From NCBI GenBank assembly GCA_947589055.1, contig CANPZL010000023.1, positions 1 through 36,625 of the forward strand: a stretch of DNA of 36,625 nucleotides, read 5' to 3'. Below the pieces are notes generated by a model. That model made no database searches and had not been told where the DNA came from. It saw only the letters and a list, made by a program, of their open reading frames with translations. Source of the stretch: an uncultured Lachnospiraceae bacterium. GTDB lineage: Bacteria > Bacillota > Clostridia > Lachnospirales > Lachnospiraceae. Positions 1-7,382 of this stretch are shown piece after piece (positions within the stretch are counted from its first letter, which is position 1; each line of letters begins with the position of its first letter). The position numbers were made by a program, and so were the translations under genes.

Positions 1-448
1 CCAGACCCTCTGTGGCGATCTTTTCCTCAAACGGAAGCCCTGACAATGCTACACCATCAATAAACACATATCCGTTTTGTATAGTTACCGTTTCCCCCGG
101 AAGTCCGATGACCCGTTTTACGTTATAATACCCGTTTTCCCCTTCCCGCTGCTTAAATGCAACCAAATCAAAGCGCTGGGGGCTTTGAAATACATAGCCG
201 AGCTTATTGACTATCACAAGATCCCCGTTCTGCAAGGTTGGTTCCATTGACTGTCCGATGATCTGAAGGGTTTGACCGCCAAATGCTACAATACTATATG
301 CGACCGTCATTACGATCAAGATTGATAGTGTATAGCTTCCAACGGTCCGAAGCAGTTCCCGTTTATTTATTTTTCTTTTTTCCCGTGTATGCCGCAGGCG
401 GTTCCGATTCGCCCGCAGATACGCCCGTCTTCCATTTCGTTTCCGCAT
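1..448 (-). CDS. lepB: Signal peptidase I, partial (C-terminus off the left edge)
   Basis: Type I signal peptidase, the membrane serine protease that cleaves signal peptides from exported proteins. My translation gives a basic N-terminus (MRKRNGRR...), one membrane segment (SYTLSILIVMTVAYSIVAFG), then the catalytic serine motif GQSMEPTL and the lysine motif VKRVIGLPGE, so both members of the Ser/Lys dyad are present. About 149 codons are in the window and the remainder lies beyond base 1. The start at 448 has an AGGTAGG-like SD; an in-frame ATG at 475 would add nine residues but has a poorer site. It lies downstream of rplS on the same strand, the usual trmD-rplS-lepB order in Firmicutes, but a terminator separates them. 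Confidence 0.93.
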   Translation of the reverse strand, partial: MRKRNGRRAYLRANRNRLRHTREKRKINKRELLRTVGSYTLSILIVMTVAYSIVAFGGQTLQIIGQSMEPTLQNGDLVIVNKLGYVFQSPQRFDLVAFKQREGENGYYNVKRVIGLPGETVTIQNGYVFIDGVALSGLPFEEKIATEGL

Positions 449-483
449 GTTAAGCCTACCTGTTTTCGTTTTCATATTCCAAA

Positions 484-592
484 GGCCAACGAGACCGCTC
501 CGTCAAGCTAACTTTATCCCCTTACAAGGCTCCTTCGCTTTCCCTATTGGCCATGCGTATTTTTACGTCTTCCCGCTTATAAACTCATTATA
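484..592 (-). promoter_or_regulatory. Candidate lepB -10 element and possible structured 5' leader
   Basis: On the minus strand a TATAAT hexamer lies at 592-587, with no convincing -35 at 16-18 nt. The transcript towards lepB would be about 130 nt before the start codon. Within it GGCCAA (552-547) can pair with TTGGCC (489-484), closing a purine-rich 69-nt segment. I do not recognise a known riboswitch. It could also be a dispersed intergenic repeat. Confidence 0.28.
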
Positions 593-636
593 GTACAATT
601 TTACATTGAAATACATATAAAAATAAAATGAATAAA

Positions 637-662
637 AAAGCAGGGCTGATATACCCTGCTTT
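637..662 (-). terminator. Intrinsic terminator after rplS
   Basis: Perfect 9-bp inverted repeat (AAAGCAGGG / CCCTGCTTT) with an 8-nt loop, followed on the minus strand by a run of T. It begins 12 nt past the rplS stop codon and separates rplS from lepB. The arms are A/T-flanked on both sides, so it may act in both directions. Confidence 0.85.
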
Positions 663-674
663 TCTGTCAAGAAA

Positions 675-1022
675 TTATTTTACTAATTCTTTCACCTTTG
701 CACGCTTACCGACTCTGCCACGCAGGTAGTTCAGCTTCGCTCTGCGGACCTTACCATATCTTACTACTTCAACCTTTGCTACATTCGGAGAATGTACCGG
801 CCAAGTTCTTTCAACACCAATCCCATTTGATGTTTTTCTTACGGTAAAGGTTTCTCTGTTGCTGCCACCCTGTCTTTTCAGAACCGTTCCTTCAAAAACC
901 TGAATCCGTTCCCGATTTCCTTCTCTTACCTTTGCGTGAACACGTACCGTATCACCTACATGGAATTCCGGAATCTCTGTTTTACACTGAGCAGCCTCAA
1001 TGTTCTTAATAATATCGTTCAT
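675..1022 (-). CDS. rplS: 50S ribosomal protein L19
   Basis: Ribosomal protein L19, a structural protein at the 30S-50S interface. The 115-residue product has the family's usual length and its signature ([20 protein letters not shown], then [10 protein letters not shown], and [19 protein letters not shown] near the C-terminus). I chose the ATG at 1022 because it follows GAAGGAGG at ideal spacing and gives the homologous N-terminus MNDIIKNIE. The frame stays open 19 codons further upstream, but that part is the untranslated leader. It has its own promoter and terminator, so it is probably a monocistronic unit although trmD lies just upstream. Confidence 0.97.
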   Translation of the reverse strand: MNDIIKNIEAAQCKTEIPEFHVGDTVRVHAKVREGNRERIQVFEGTVLKRQGGSNRETFTVRKTSNGIGVERTWPVHSPNVAKVEVVRYGKVRRAKLNYLRGRVGKRAKVKELVK

Positions 1023-1093
1023 CTGTGTGACCTCCTTCGCATTCAGATGTTCTTGCAAAACCTGTTCGCAGAGGACCATCCATTTCTCACAGC
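1023..1093 (-). ncRNA. Probable L19 autoregulatory mRNA leader
   Basis: The roughly 70-nt leader between the rplS promoter and start codon contains GGTCCTCTGCG, then TTGCAAGAACATC, then the SD GAAGGAGG. CCTC can pair with the GAGG of the SD, so folding could hide the ribosome site. Firmicutes are known to carry L19 leader RNAs at this position through which L19 represses itself. My assignment rests on position, the SD-masking pairing and remembered motif similarity, not on a covariance search. Confidence 0.5.
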
Positions 1094-1099
1094 CTCATT

Positions 1100-1128
1100 A
1101 ACATACCATAAATACAAGCAGAATGCAA
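1100..1128 (-). promoter_or_regulatory. rplS promoter
   Basis: Sigma-A-type promoter on the minus strand: -35 TTGCAT (1128-1123), a 17-nt spacer, and -10 TATGTT (1105-1100) preceded by TGG, an extended -10. It lies between trmD and rplS and gives a leader of about 70 nt. Confidence 0.7.
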
Positions 1129-1181
1129 GAAAAATCTTTATAAAATATGCATCCGTCTGCCGAAAGCCATTTCCCGTTTCT

Positions 1182-1883
1182 TTATTCCTGCTTCGATGCA
1201 TGATACGCTTCTAATAAATCCGGCCTGCGTTCTCCTGTCCGCTGGATCGACTGCTGCCTCCGCCATGCCTCGATATTGGCATGATGTCCGGAAAGCAGGA
1301 TCTCCGGCACCCGCTTCCCCATGAACTCTTCCGGTCTGGTATACTGCGGGTATTCTAAAAGATTTTCATGAAATGACTCTAACTCGGCAGATGCACTGTT
1401 ATTTAATACACCGGGAACCAATCGAGAAATACAATCGATCATTACCATTGCCGGAAGCTCACCCCCGGTAAGGACATAATCTCCAATCGATACCTGATCG
1501 GTAACAATCATCTCTATTATCCGTTCGTCCACGCCCTCGTAATGTCCGCATAGGAAAAGCAAATCTTCTTCCTTTGCAAGCTCCTCTGCCATACTTTGCC
1601 GGAATACCCTTCCCTGCGGTGTCATGTAAATCACTCGTGGGCGTTTTCCTATCCGTTTTATAATGGCTTCCCATGTACGATAGATCGGCTCCGCCTGCAT
1701 AACCATACCGGCCCCTCCGCCGTATGGGTAATCGTCCACCTGTCCATGACGTTCCAAGGTATAGTCTCGAATATTAACTGCTTCCAAATGAATCTGTCCA
1801 TTCTGCATTGCCCGACCCGTAATGCTGTTAGACAGTCCGTTCATGATCATTTCCGGAAATAATGTCATCACATAAAAATTCAT
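1182..1883 (-). CDS. trmD: tRNA (guanine-N1)-methyltransferase
   Basis: TrmD methylates G37 of tRNAs, next to the anticodon, using S-adenosylmethionine, and so prevents +1 frameshifting. The 233-residue protein is close to the family length (about 240). It shows the SPOUT trefoil-knot signatures: [11 protein letters not shown] (about 53-62), [12 protein letters not shown] (about 111-122) and [13 protein letters not shown] (132-144). The start ATG follows AGGAGGAAGGAAG. It is followed by rplS as in most Firmicutes. The rpsP, KH-protein and rimM genes that normally precede trmD are absent here; the upstream neighbour is a small orphan and then yebC. Confidence 0.97.
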   Translation of the reverse strand: MNFYVMTLFPEMIMNGLSNSITGRAMQNGQIHLEAVNIRDYTLERHGQVDDYPYGGGAGMVMQAEPIYRTWEAIIKRIGKRPRVIYMTPQGRVFRQSMAEELAKEEDLLFLCGHYEGVDERIIEMIVTDQVSIGDYVLTGGELPAMVMIDCISRLVPGVLNNSASAELESFHENLLEYPQYTRPEEFMGKRVPEILLSGHHANIEAWRRQQSIQRTGERRPDLLEAYHASKQE

Positions 1884-1955
1884 CTTCCTTCCTCCTGTAT
1901 TCCCTGCCGATTTTCCTGTATCAAAGCCTTTATCCGAATATCAAACACGAAAGCA

Positions 1956-2156
1956 TTACATATCCATATAGATCACAACTTCATCTCCGTCCTTTTCCAG
2001 CCGCCCCTCTTTGACAAAATTATAAAAATTCTTGATCGGATCTGCACCGTCGTCCCGGAATCCCATCCAATCCTCTTCCCCGGTAATCCGTTTCAATTCA
2101 TGATGGATAGCCGGATATGAAAACCGGCACTTAAACCGCATCACTTCTTTCAGCAT
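1956..2156 (-). CDS. Hypothetical 66-residue protein
   Basis: Not recognised. A small soluble acidic protein (MLKEVMRFKCRFSYPAIHHE at the N-terminus, an EEDWMGFRDDGADP stretch in the middle, VVIYMDM at the end), with no membrane segment or cysteine pair. Support for it being real is a good SD (GGAGGGG, 8 nt before the ATG) and its position 72 nt upstream of trmD on the same strand, after the yebC terminator, so it may be the first gene of the transcript into trmD. The sequence looks like a compact alpha/beta fold with a final beta strand. No function is proposed. Confidence 0.65.
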   Translation of the reverse strand: MLKEVMRFKCRFSYPAIHHELKRITGEEDWMGFRDDGADPIKNFYNFVKEGRLEKDGDEVVIYMDM

Positions 2157-2202
2157 ACAACAATCCCCTCCATGCTATCCTTTTCCATAAAATGGAAACA
2201 AT

Positions 2203-2247
2203 AAAAGAAAGCACCGCCTTTACCTTTTTTCAGGCAGCCGACAATGC
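2203..2247 (-). terminator. Probable intrinsic terminator after yebC
   Basis: On the minus strand GCATTGTC pairs with GGCGGTGC (8 bp including G-U pairs), and an inner TGCCT/AGGTA stem encloses an A-rich loop. A T-rich tail (TTTCTTTT) follows. It starts 9 nt beyond the yebC stop codon. The wobble pairs make it weaker than the rplS terminator. Confidence 0.45.
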
Positions 2248-2256
2248 TTATCCAAT

Positions 2257-2985
2257 CTATTCATCCCAGTTGTGGTATACCGCCTGAACGTCATCATCCT
2301 CCTCTAACAGGTCTAAAATCCGATTCATCTTCTTTTTGTCCTCTTCATCGGACAATTCCACAAACGTCTGTGGTATCATAGTTACCTCTGCTGACACCAT
2401 AGGAATCTTCTCAGCTTCCAATGCTTCCCGCACCCCACTGAAATCCTCCGGCGCTGTAAGGATTTCAAAGCTGTCTTCTTCTTCATTAAAATCCTCTGCT
2501 CCCGCATCCAGTACCAGCATCATCAGATCATCCGCCTCCCGGCTACACTCCTCTTTATCTATGATAATCTGCCCTTTTTGATCAAACATAAAGGAAACGC
2601 AGCCGGTGGTTCCTACGTTTCCACCGCCCTTTGTAAACGCATTCCGCACATTCGATGCGGTACGATTCTTGTTATCCGTCAATGTATCAACAATGATGGC
2701 AGTTCCGTTTGGTCCGTATCCCTCATATGTAATCGCTGTATAATTTACTGCTTCCGTACTGCCGGACGCTTTTTTGATGCCACGCTCGATGGTATCATTC
2801 GGCACGTTATTTGCCTTTGCCTTTGCAATCACATCCCGCAGCTTGCTGTTATTATCCGGATTCGGACCGCCTTCCCGAACCGCTACCGCTATTTCCTTGC
2901 CGATCATCGTGAATATTTTTCCTTTTGCCGCATCATTCTTTTCCTTCTTGTGCTTGATGTTGGCAAACTTTGAATGTCCTGACAT
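2257..2985 (-). CDS. yebC: YebC/PmpR family protein
   Basis: Member of the conserved YebC family (242 residues, the usual length). The family was first described as DNA-binding regulators; more recent work on YebC/TACO1 proteins links them to relief of ribosome stalling at proline-rich stretches. The typical N-terminus ([20 protein letters not shown]), the [18 protein letters not shown] region, the [14 protein letters not shown] core and an acidic C-terminal domain are visible. The SD AGGAGAG lies 6-7 nt before the ATG. It has its own candidate promoter overlapping the end of the upstream CorC-like gene and is followed by a probable terminator, so it may be transcribed alone. Confidence 0.95.
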   Translation of the reverse strand: MSGHSKFANIKHKKEKNDAAKGKIFTMIGKEIAVAVREGGPNPDNNSKLRDVIAKAKANNVPNDTIERGIKKASGSTEAVNYTAITYEGYGPNGTAIIVDTLTDNKNRTASNVRNAFTKGGGNVGTTGCVSFMFDQKGQIIIDKEECSREADDLMMLVLDAGAEDFNEEEDSFEILTAPEDFSGVREALEAEKIPMVSAEVTMIPQTFVELSDEEDKKKMNRILDLLEEDDDVQAVYHNWDE

Positions 2986-3041
2986 ACTATCTCTCCTCTT
3001 TCTCTTCTATCTGCTCATTTCTTACGACTAAAGCTCACTGT

Positions 3042-3070
3042 ATTCTACCATTCTTTTTTTTACCTGTAAA
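3042..3070 (-). promoter_or_regulatory. Candidate yebC promoter
   Basis: On the minus strand: -35 TTTACA (3070-3065), a 17-nt spacer, -10 TAGAAT (3047-3042) preceded by TGG (extended -10). The -35 directly abuts the stop codon of the upstream gene. Confidence 0.55.
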
Positions 3071-3071
3071 G

Positions 3072-3926
3072 CTATGCCTTTCCTTTTTCCATCTCATCTT
3101 CTGTGAGCTTAGTTACCTTTACCTGTGCGATCATCTTATCGTGAATATCAATGGGATGAAAGGAATATCCTTGGTAAACGATATTGATCTCTTCCTCCTC
3201 TATAGGAAGTCTTCCAAGCTCATATAAAAGAAATCCGTTTAAGGTATCAATATCCTTATCCGGGAACTCGATGCCTAACAGATCTGCCACCGCATCCAAA
3301 CGGGACAGGCCACGCATCAGATAACAGTCTTCCTGTCCCAACCGGATAATATCATGCTCCTCTTCATCGTATTCGTCCAGGATATTTCCTACGATAACCT
3401 CCATAATATCCTCCATCGCAACGATTCCCTCGGTCTGTCCATATTCGTCTACTACGATCGCCATATGTATTTTCATCCGCTGCATATCATTAAACAGCTT
3501 GCGGATATTCTGCGTCGGATGTACAAAAAAAGGTTCCCTTACGATTTCCGTTAATTTTGCATTCTTATCCTGCATATAGAGCTTCATGGCATCCCGCAGA
3601 TAAAGAACGCCTAAGATGTTATCCAGATCCTCCTCATACAGCGGGTATCTGGAAAATCCCCGGTCCAGCATCACCGTCATAGCCTCCTCCAGCTCCATTC
3701 CGGCCTCAATCCCTTCTATTTTCTGACGTGGACTCATAACATCTCTCGCTTCTTTATCGCCGAACTCAAAAATATTATGGATCATTTCCACTTCCTCTTC
3801 CGGAAGCACACCTTGTTCATGTCCTTCTGACACGATGGATTTTATCTCTTCTTCTACCTGTTCCTCATCGGTCGCTTTGCTGTGCGTAAACAGACGAAAC
3901 AACCTCCCAGGCCCGGATTTCCCCAT
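3072..3926 (-). CDS. CorC/HlyC-type CBS-domain protein without DUF21
   Basis: Soluble member of the CNNM/CorC (hemolysin C-like) family, linked to divalent metal (Mg/Co) handling. Of its 284 residues, about 1-60 form a charged leader, about 65-185 a CBS pair (VMSPRQKIEGIEAGMELEEA; FFVHPTQNIRKLFNDMQ; VVDEYGQTEGIVAMEDIMEV), and about 200-280 the CorC_HlyC transporter-associated domain ending near the C-terminus. Most Gram-positive homologues carry an N-terminal DUF21 membrane domain (total about 430 residues); this one lacks it, like E. coli CorC/YbeX. The SD is AAAGGGG. It lies 85 bp downstream of the MazF gene. The older 'hemolysin' name should not be taken literally. Confidence 0.88.
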   Translation of the reverse strand: MGKSGPGRLFRLFTHSKATDEEQVEEEIKSIVSEGHEQGVLPEEEVEMIHNIFEFGDKEARDVMSPRQKIEGIEAGMELEEAMTVMLDRGFSRYPLYEEDLDNILGVLYLRDAMKLYMQDKNAKLTEIVREPFFVHPTQNIRKLFNDMQRMKIHMAIVVDEYGQTEGIVAMEDIMEVIVGNILDEYDEEEHDIIRLGQEDCYLMRGLSRLDAVADLLGIEFPDKDIDTLNGFLLYELGRLPIEEEEINIVYQGYSFHPIDIHDKMIAQVKVTKLTEDEMEKGKA

Positions 3927-3946
3927 GTTTTTTCCCCTTTCTTCTC

Positions 3947-3963
3947 ACGATCCAAAGGATCGT
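3947..3963. repeat. Perfect 7-bp inverted repeat upstream of the CorC-like gene
   Basis: ACGATCC-AAA-GGATCGT lies between the MazF stop and the SD of the CorC-like gene. The RNA hairpin would sit just upstream of the ribosome site. There is no T-run on the minus strand, so it is not a typical terminator. It could be an operator, a processing site or an mRNA-stabilising hairpin. Confidence 0.4.
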
Positions 3964-4011
3964 TTCTCATGTACATAAAAATAGCACGAAACCCTTCCGT
4001 CCGTCAATTCC

Positions 4012-4356
4012 CTATGTAAGCTCCAGACTTATCATCAATGCATAGTTTACCTGTTTCATGATATTTTCATCTAAATGGCAGACCTTTTCCTTTAATCGTT
4101 TTTTATCAATCGTTCGGATCTGTTCCAGCAAAATAATGGAATCTTTCATGATCTCGCACCGCCGGCTGTCCAATTCTATATGGGTAGGCAGCTTTGCCTT
4201 TGTCATTTTACTTGTAATAGCAGCTACGATCACGGTAGAGCTATGCCGGTTTCCCGCTTCATTTTGTATGATCAGCACCGGACGTACTCCGCCCTGCTCG
4301 GAGCCGACCACCGGTCTTAGATCCGCATAATAGATGTCTCCACGTTTTATGATCAC
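4012..4356 (-). CDS. ndoA: MazF/PemK-family endoribonuclease toxin (EndoA/NdoA-like)
   Basis: Ribosome-independent mRNA endonuclease of the MazF family, 114 residues, strongly resembling Bacillus subtilis EndoA/NdoA. The N-terminus reads [13 protein letters not shown] (first residue Met when initiated), followed by [20 protein letters not shown] and LPTHIE. The R25, T48, H59 and Q79 positions that matter in the Bacillus enzyme fall on R25, T48, H59 and Q79 here. I chose the GTG at 4356: an upstream in-frame GTG at 4365 lies only 1 nt from the GGAG, whereas 4356 is 10 nt away and matches the homologue's N-terminus. As in B. subtilis it follows alr, but the antitoxin gene that normally lies between them is absent (81 nt gap). 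Confidence 0.93.
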   Translation of the reverse strand: MIIKRGDIYYADLRPVVGSEQGGVRPVLIIQNEAGNRHSSTVIVAAITSKMTKAKLPTHIELDSRRCEIMKDSIILLEQIRTIDKKRLKEKVCHLDENIMKQVNYALMISLELT

Positions 4357-4437
4357 TTTATTCACACTCCAGACTTACTTTCTTGGTTAAAGTATTTCCA
4401 AACTTATCCAGAGTATTCACAGCCTGTTAAATCTGTG

Positions 4438-5604
4438 TCAGTTTACCGATTCCAAATAATCCAGCACTCCTTGTATTGTTCCATTCCGGATATATATGCG
4501 TGGTACCCTTCGTGAAATTCCACAAAGGAATTCATAATGAAAACTGGCACTATTATCCGCCAGTTCTTCCACGGTGATCCTTTCCTTTCCGTCTCGCCCA
4601 AACAACGTCACCCAGTCGCCGGGTACAGCGTCCGGAACTGACGTTACGTCAATCATCATCTGATCCATACAGATCCTTCCAAGAATCGGTACAAAGCAGC
4701 CTCGAACCAAAACCCTGCCCTGATTGGATAAGGCACGCTTATAACCGTCTGCATATCCTACCGGAACCGTGGCAACCCTCGTTTCCCGATTCGTTACAAA
4801 GGTCCAGCCATATCCGATCCCTTCTCCGGCAGGAACCGTTTTTACATAAGAAATCCTGGCACGAAGCGACATGGCAGGAATCAAATCTGCTTTTGAATGA
4901 TCCACCTCATCAGAAGGATAATATCCGTAGATACTGATACCGGGACGAACCATATCCAAGCCCAGATCCCCTTCCTCCAAGATCGCCGCACTGTTTGCGG
5001 CGTGACGCAGCGGGATATGTAAGCCTTCCTGCTCCAGCCTTTGAAGGAGCTGATAAAATCGACATTTTTGAAGTTCATAAGCGGTCTTTTCTTTTTCATC
5101 CGCTTTTGCAAAATGTGTGAAGATTCCTTCCAGCTCCAGATTCGGAAGCAGCGCTATTTTTTTAATTTCCTCCACTGTATTCGAATCACAGGCCAATCCC
5201 AGACGGTTCATGCCCGTATCAATCTTAATATGTATCCTTGCTTTTTGCTTTCGTTTCGTTGCAAGTTCAGACAAACAGCGTGCCGCTTCCAGTTGAAAGA
5301 TATTTATGGTTATATCATACTCCAGAAGGGTTTCAAATTCCTCCGGACTGCAATATCCAAGAATCAGAATCGGTTCCTTGATTCCGTGTTTTCGCAGTTC
5401 CACTGCCTCAGACACATGAGCAACTGCAAAATAATCCACTTCATTTTCCAGTATCTTAGCTATCGCTGCCGCTCCATGCCCATATCCATCTGCCTTTACT
5501 ACCGCCATTATCTGAACCGATGGCCGGAGCAGTCGTTTCATTTCTATTATATTATGACGGATAGCATCTAAGTCCACTTCCGCCTGTATACTATAATATT
5601 TCAT
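4438..5604 (-). CDS. alr: Alanine racemase
   Basis: PLP-dependent racemase making D-alanine for peptidoglycan. The 388 residues match the family length. The PLP lysine is K37 in AVVKADGYGHGA, and the catalytic tyrosine is Y264 in EGIGYGWTF, supplied to the partner subunit's active site. The substrate-carboxylate region (ICMDQMMIDVT) and the C-terminal beta domain are present. The SD GAGGAG lies 6 nt before the ATG. It starts 10 nt after the stop codon of nnr and is followed by the MazF gene, so nnr-alr-ndoA form one transcript. Confidence 0.97.
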   Translation of the reverse strand: MKYYSIQAEVDLDAIRHNIIEMKRLLRPSVQIMAVVKADGYGHGAAAIAKILENEVDYFAVAHVSEAVELRKHGIKEPILILGYCSPEEFETLLEYDITINIFQLEAARCLSELATKRKQKARIHIKIDTGMNRLGLACDSNTVEEIKKIALLPNLELEGIFTHFAKADEKEKTAYELQKCRFYQLLQRLEQEGLHIPLRHAANSAAILEEGDLGLDMVRPGISIYGYYPSDEVDHSKADLIPAMSLRARISYVKTVPAGEGIGYGWTFVTNRETRVATVPVGYADGYKRALSNQGRVLVRGCFVPILGRICMDQMMIDVTSVPDAVPGDWVTLFGRDGKERITVEELADNSASFHYEFLCGISRRVPRIYIRNGTIQGVLDYLESVN

Positions 5605-5614
5605 TTCTGTCTCC

Positions 5615-7177
5615 TCAACCCTTTTTTGCCGGATCCGGTTTCCTATCCGGTATTTCTTCTAAAATCTCACCAATCCCTTCCACAATATCCCCAGCCAACA
5701 TACTGTACTTTCCCATATGCTCAGCCGCCCGGTCACCTGCCAGACCATGTAGATATACACCTAACCGAGCCGCATCGCCTAGTGCCAGCCCCTGTGCCGC
5801 AAGTGCGGCGATCACACCGCTCAACACATCACCGGAGCCTCCGGTTGCCATACCGTCATTTCCGGAAAGATTGATATAGAAGGCATCCGTATCCGGCTCT
5901 GTTACTACGGTTCTTGCATCCTTCAGCACACAGATCACTCCCGTTCGGGAGAGTTGGGCGGCTCCTTCCCACGGACATTCCTTTAACTGCCGGATTGGAA
6001 TTCCACTGATTCGTTCCATTTCCTTCATATGAGGCGTAACGATCATCTGCATATCCTCTCGGTTCCGCAGCTTCCACCATTCCTTTTGCTTTGATAATAC
6101 GGTAATGGCATCCGCATCTACCACCAGGGGACAAGCAACCGCCATTGCCTCTTTTGTCAACGCATTTCCGATTTCATCCGTCCCGATTCCCGGCCCGATG
6201 ACCATAACATCTGCCCATTCCATAGCGTTTTTCAGTCCGGCTATGGCCTCTTCCCGATCGGAATAGACCCGGAGCAGCGCTTCCGGAAGAAGCTGCTGCA
6301 TCGTTTCCCGATTATTGATATGGGTAAGGACCTCTACTAATCCACAGCCGGTTCGATATGCACCCTTTGCACTGAGTACAGCTGCTCCGCAGACTTCTTC
6401 ACTGCCGGCAATGATCGCTACTTTGCCAAATGTCCCTTTGTTACCATTCTGTCTGCGGACCGGTATGCGGGTTAATTCCTCCGGTTCATAGCAGTACCCC
6501 TTCGGAGCCGAAGCTGTAAGTGCCTTTCGGGGAAATCCAATATCCGCCAACAGCAGTTTTCCGCAATATTCCGGTCCTGCACCAATGTAATGCCCCAGCT
6601 TTTCGCAGCCAAAGGTCACGGTTACATCCGCCCGAAAAGCAGCACCCAGAACCTTTCCGCTGGTACTGTCTAAGCCGGTAGGAATGTCTGCCGCACATTT
6701 TAATCCCCCTAATGAATTCAGACATTCAATGATTTCCCTGTGGGGGCCTGCCAGCTCCCGATGCAGACCCACTCCAAACACTGCATCCAATACTACATCG
6801 TATCGGGTATTGCTCCAGCTTTTGATAGTTTCTTCCGTCACTTCTGCTACCGGAATGCCCAGTTGTTCCAATATATGCTTCTGCTGTTCGTACTGCTCTG
6901 ATACATGCTTTATACCGCCGATCTGATAAACCGTGACATGACAGCCCTTCTCATACAGTAAGCGGGCGGCTGCCAGTCCGTCTCCGCCATTATTACCGCT
7001 TTCCGTAACCACCAAAACCTGTACCTCTGACTGATTATGATCTTTTACATAGTCCAGAATAACCTCTGCAATCGCCATTGCCGCCCGCTCCATCAATACC
7101 ACGGAAGGAATACCGATTTCATTTATACAATATGCATCGATTGCCTGCATTTCCTCTCGATTTACAAGATAACGCAA
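5615..7177 (-). CDS. nnr: Bifunctional NAD(P)H-hydrate epimerase / ADP-dependent dehydratase
   Basis: Metabolite-repair enzyme that epimerises damaged hydrated NAD(P)H (NADHX) and dehydrates it back to NAD(P)H. The N-terminal YjeF_N/NnrE epimerase domain (about 1-220; VTESGNNGGDGLAAAR, then DAVFGVGL and DIPTGLDSTSGKV) is fused to a C-terminal ribokinase-like NnrD domain (about 235-510; GSEEVCGAAVLSAKGAYRTG, VIGPGIGTD, and the GMATGGSGDVLSGVI nucleotide motif). The 520-residue length is normal for the fusion. The start is a TTG with GGAG 7 nt upstream; no better ATG exists nearby. First gene of the nnr-alr-ndoA run, with a clear promoter. Confidence 0.95.
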   Translation of the reverse strand: MRYLVNREEMQAIDAYCINEIGIPSVVLMERAAMAIAEVILDYVKDHNQSEVQVLVVTESGNNGGDGLAAARLLYEKGCHVTVYQIGGIKHVSEQYEQQKHILEQLGIPVAEVTEETIKSWSNTRYDVVLDAVFGVGLHRELAGPHREIIECLNSLGGLKCAADIPTGLDSTSGKVLGAAFRADVTVTFGCEKLGHYIGAGPEYCGKLLLADIGFPRKALTASAPKGYCYEPEELTRIPVRRQNGNKGTFGKVAIIAGSEEVCGAAVLSAKGAYRTGCGLVEVLTHINNRETMQQLLPEALLRVYSDREEAIAGLKNAMEWADVMVIGPGIGTDEIGNALTKEAMAVACPLVVDADAITVLSKQKEWWKLRNREDMQMIVTPHMKEMERISGIPIRQLKECPWEGAAQLSRTGVICVLKDARTVVTEPDTDAFYINLSGNDGMATGGSGDVLSGVIAALAAQGLALGDAARLGVYLHGLAGDRAAEHMGKYSMLAGDIVEGIGEILEEIPDRKPDPAKKG

Positions 7178-7241
7178 CTGAATTCTCCTTTCACTCCATT
7201 CCTCTTATCCGGAGGCGTTCTTATCAACGAAACCTGTTTTC

Positions 7242-7270
7242 ATTATATCAGCTCTGACGGATAACCTCAA
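7242..7270 (-). promoter_or_regulatory. Promoter of nnr-alr-ndoA
   Basis: On the minus strand: -35 TTGAGG (7270-7265), a 17-nt spacer, and consensus -10 TATAAT (7247-7242) with an upstream TGA (extended -10). It gives a 5' leader of roughly 55-60 nt. It is divergent from the ABC-F promoter, with about 45 bp between the two -35 elements. Confidence 0.75.
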
Positions 7271-7315
7271 TCCGTTTTATTCTCTGCTGGTTTTTACAAT
7301 CGATCGTGGTTTTTC

Positions 7316-7345
7316 TTGTAACGAATACCGGACATATGTTAAAAT
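7316..7345 (+). promoter_or_regulatory. Promoter of the ABC-F gene
   Basis: -35 TTGTAA (7316-7321), an 18-nt spacer, -10 TAAAAT (7340-7345) with TG one base upstream (extended -10). It lies about 40 nt before the start codon. Confidence 0.7.
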
Positions 7346-7382
7346 AGAGCCAATTTGAGCAAACGAAACGGAGGTGCCTAAA

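Noticed and set aside
1023..1079. A longer L19 starting at an upstream in-frame ATG
   Set aside because: The SD GAAGGAGG is placed for the ATG at 1022, and the extra codons form the mRNA leader.
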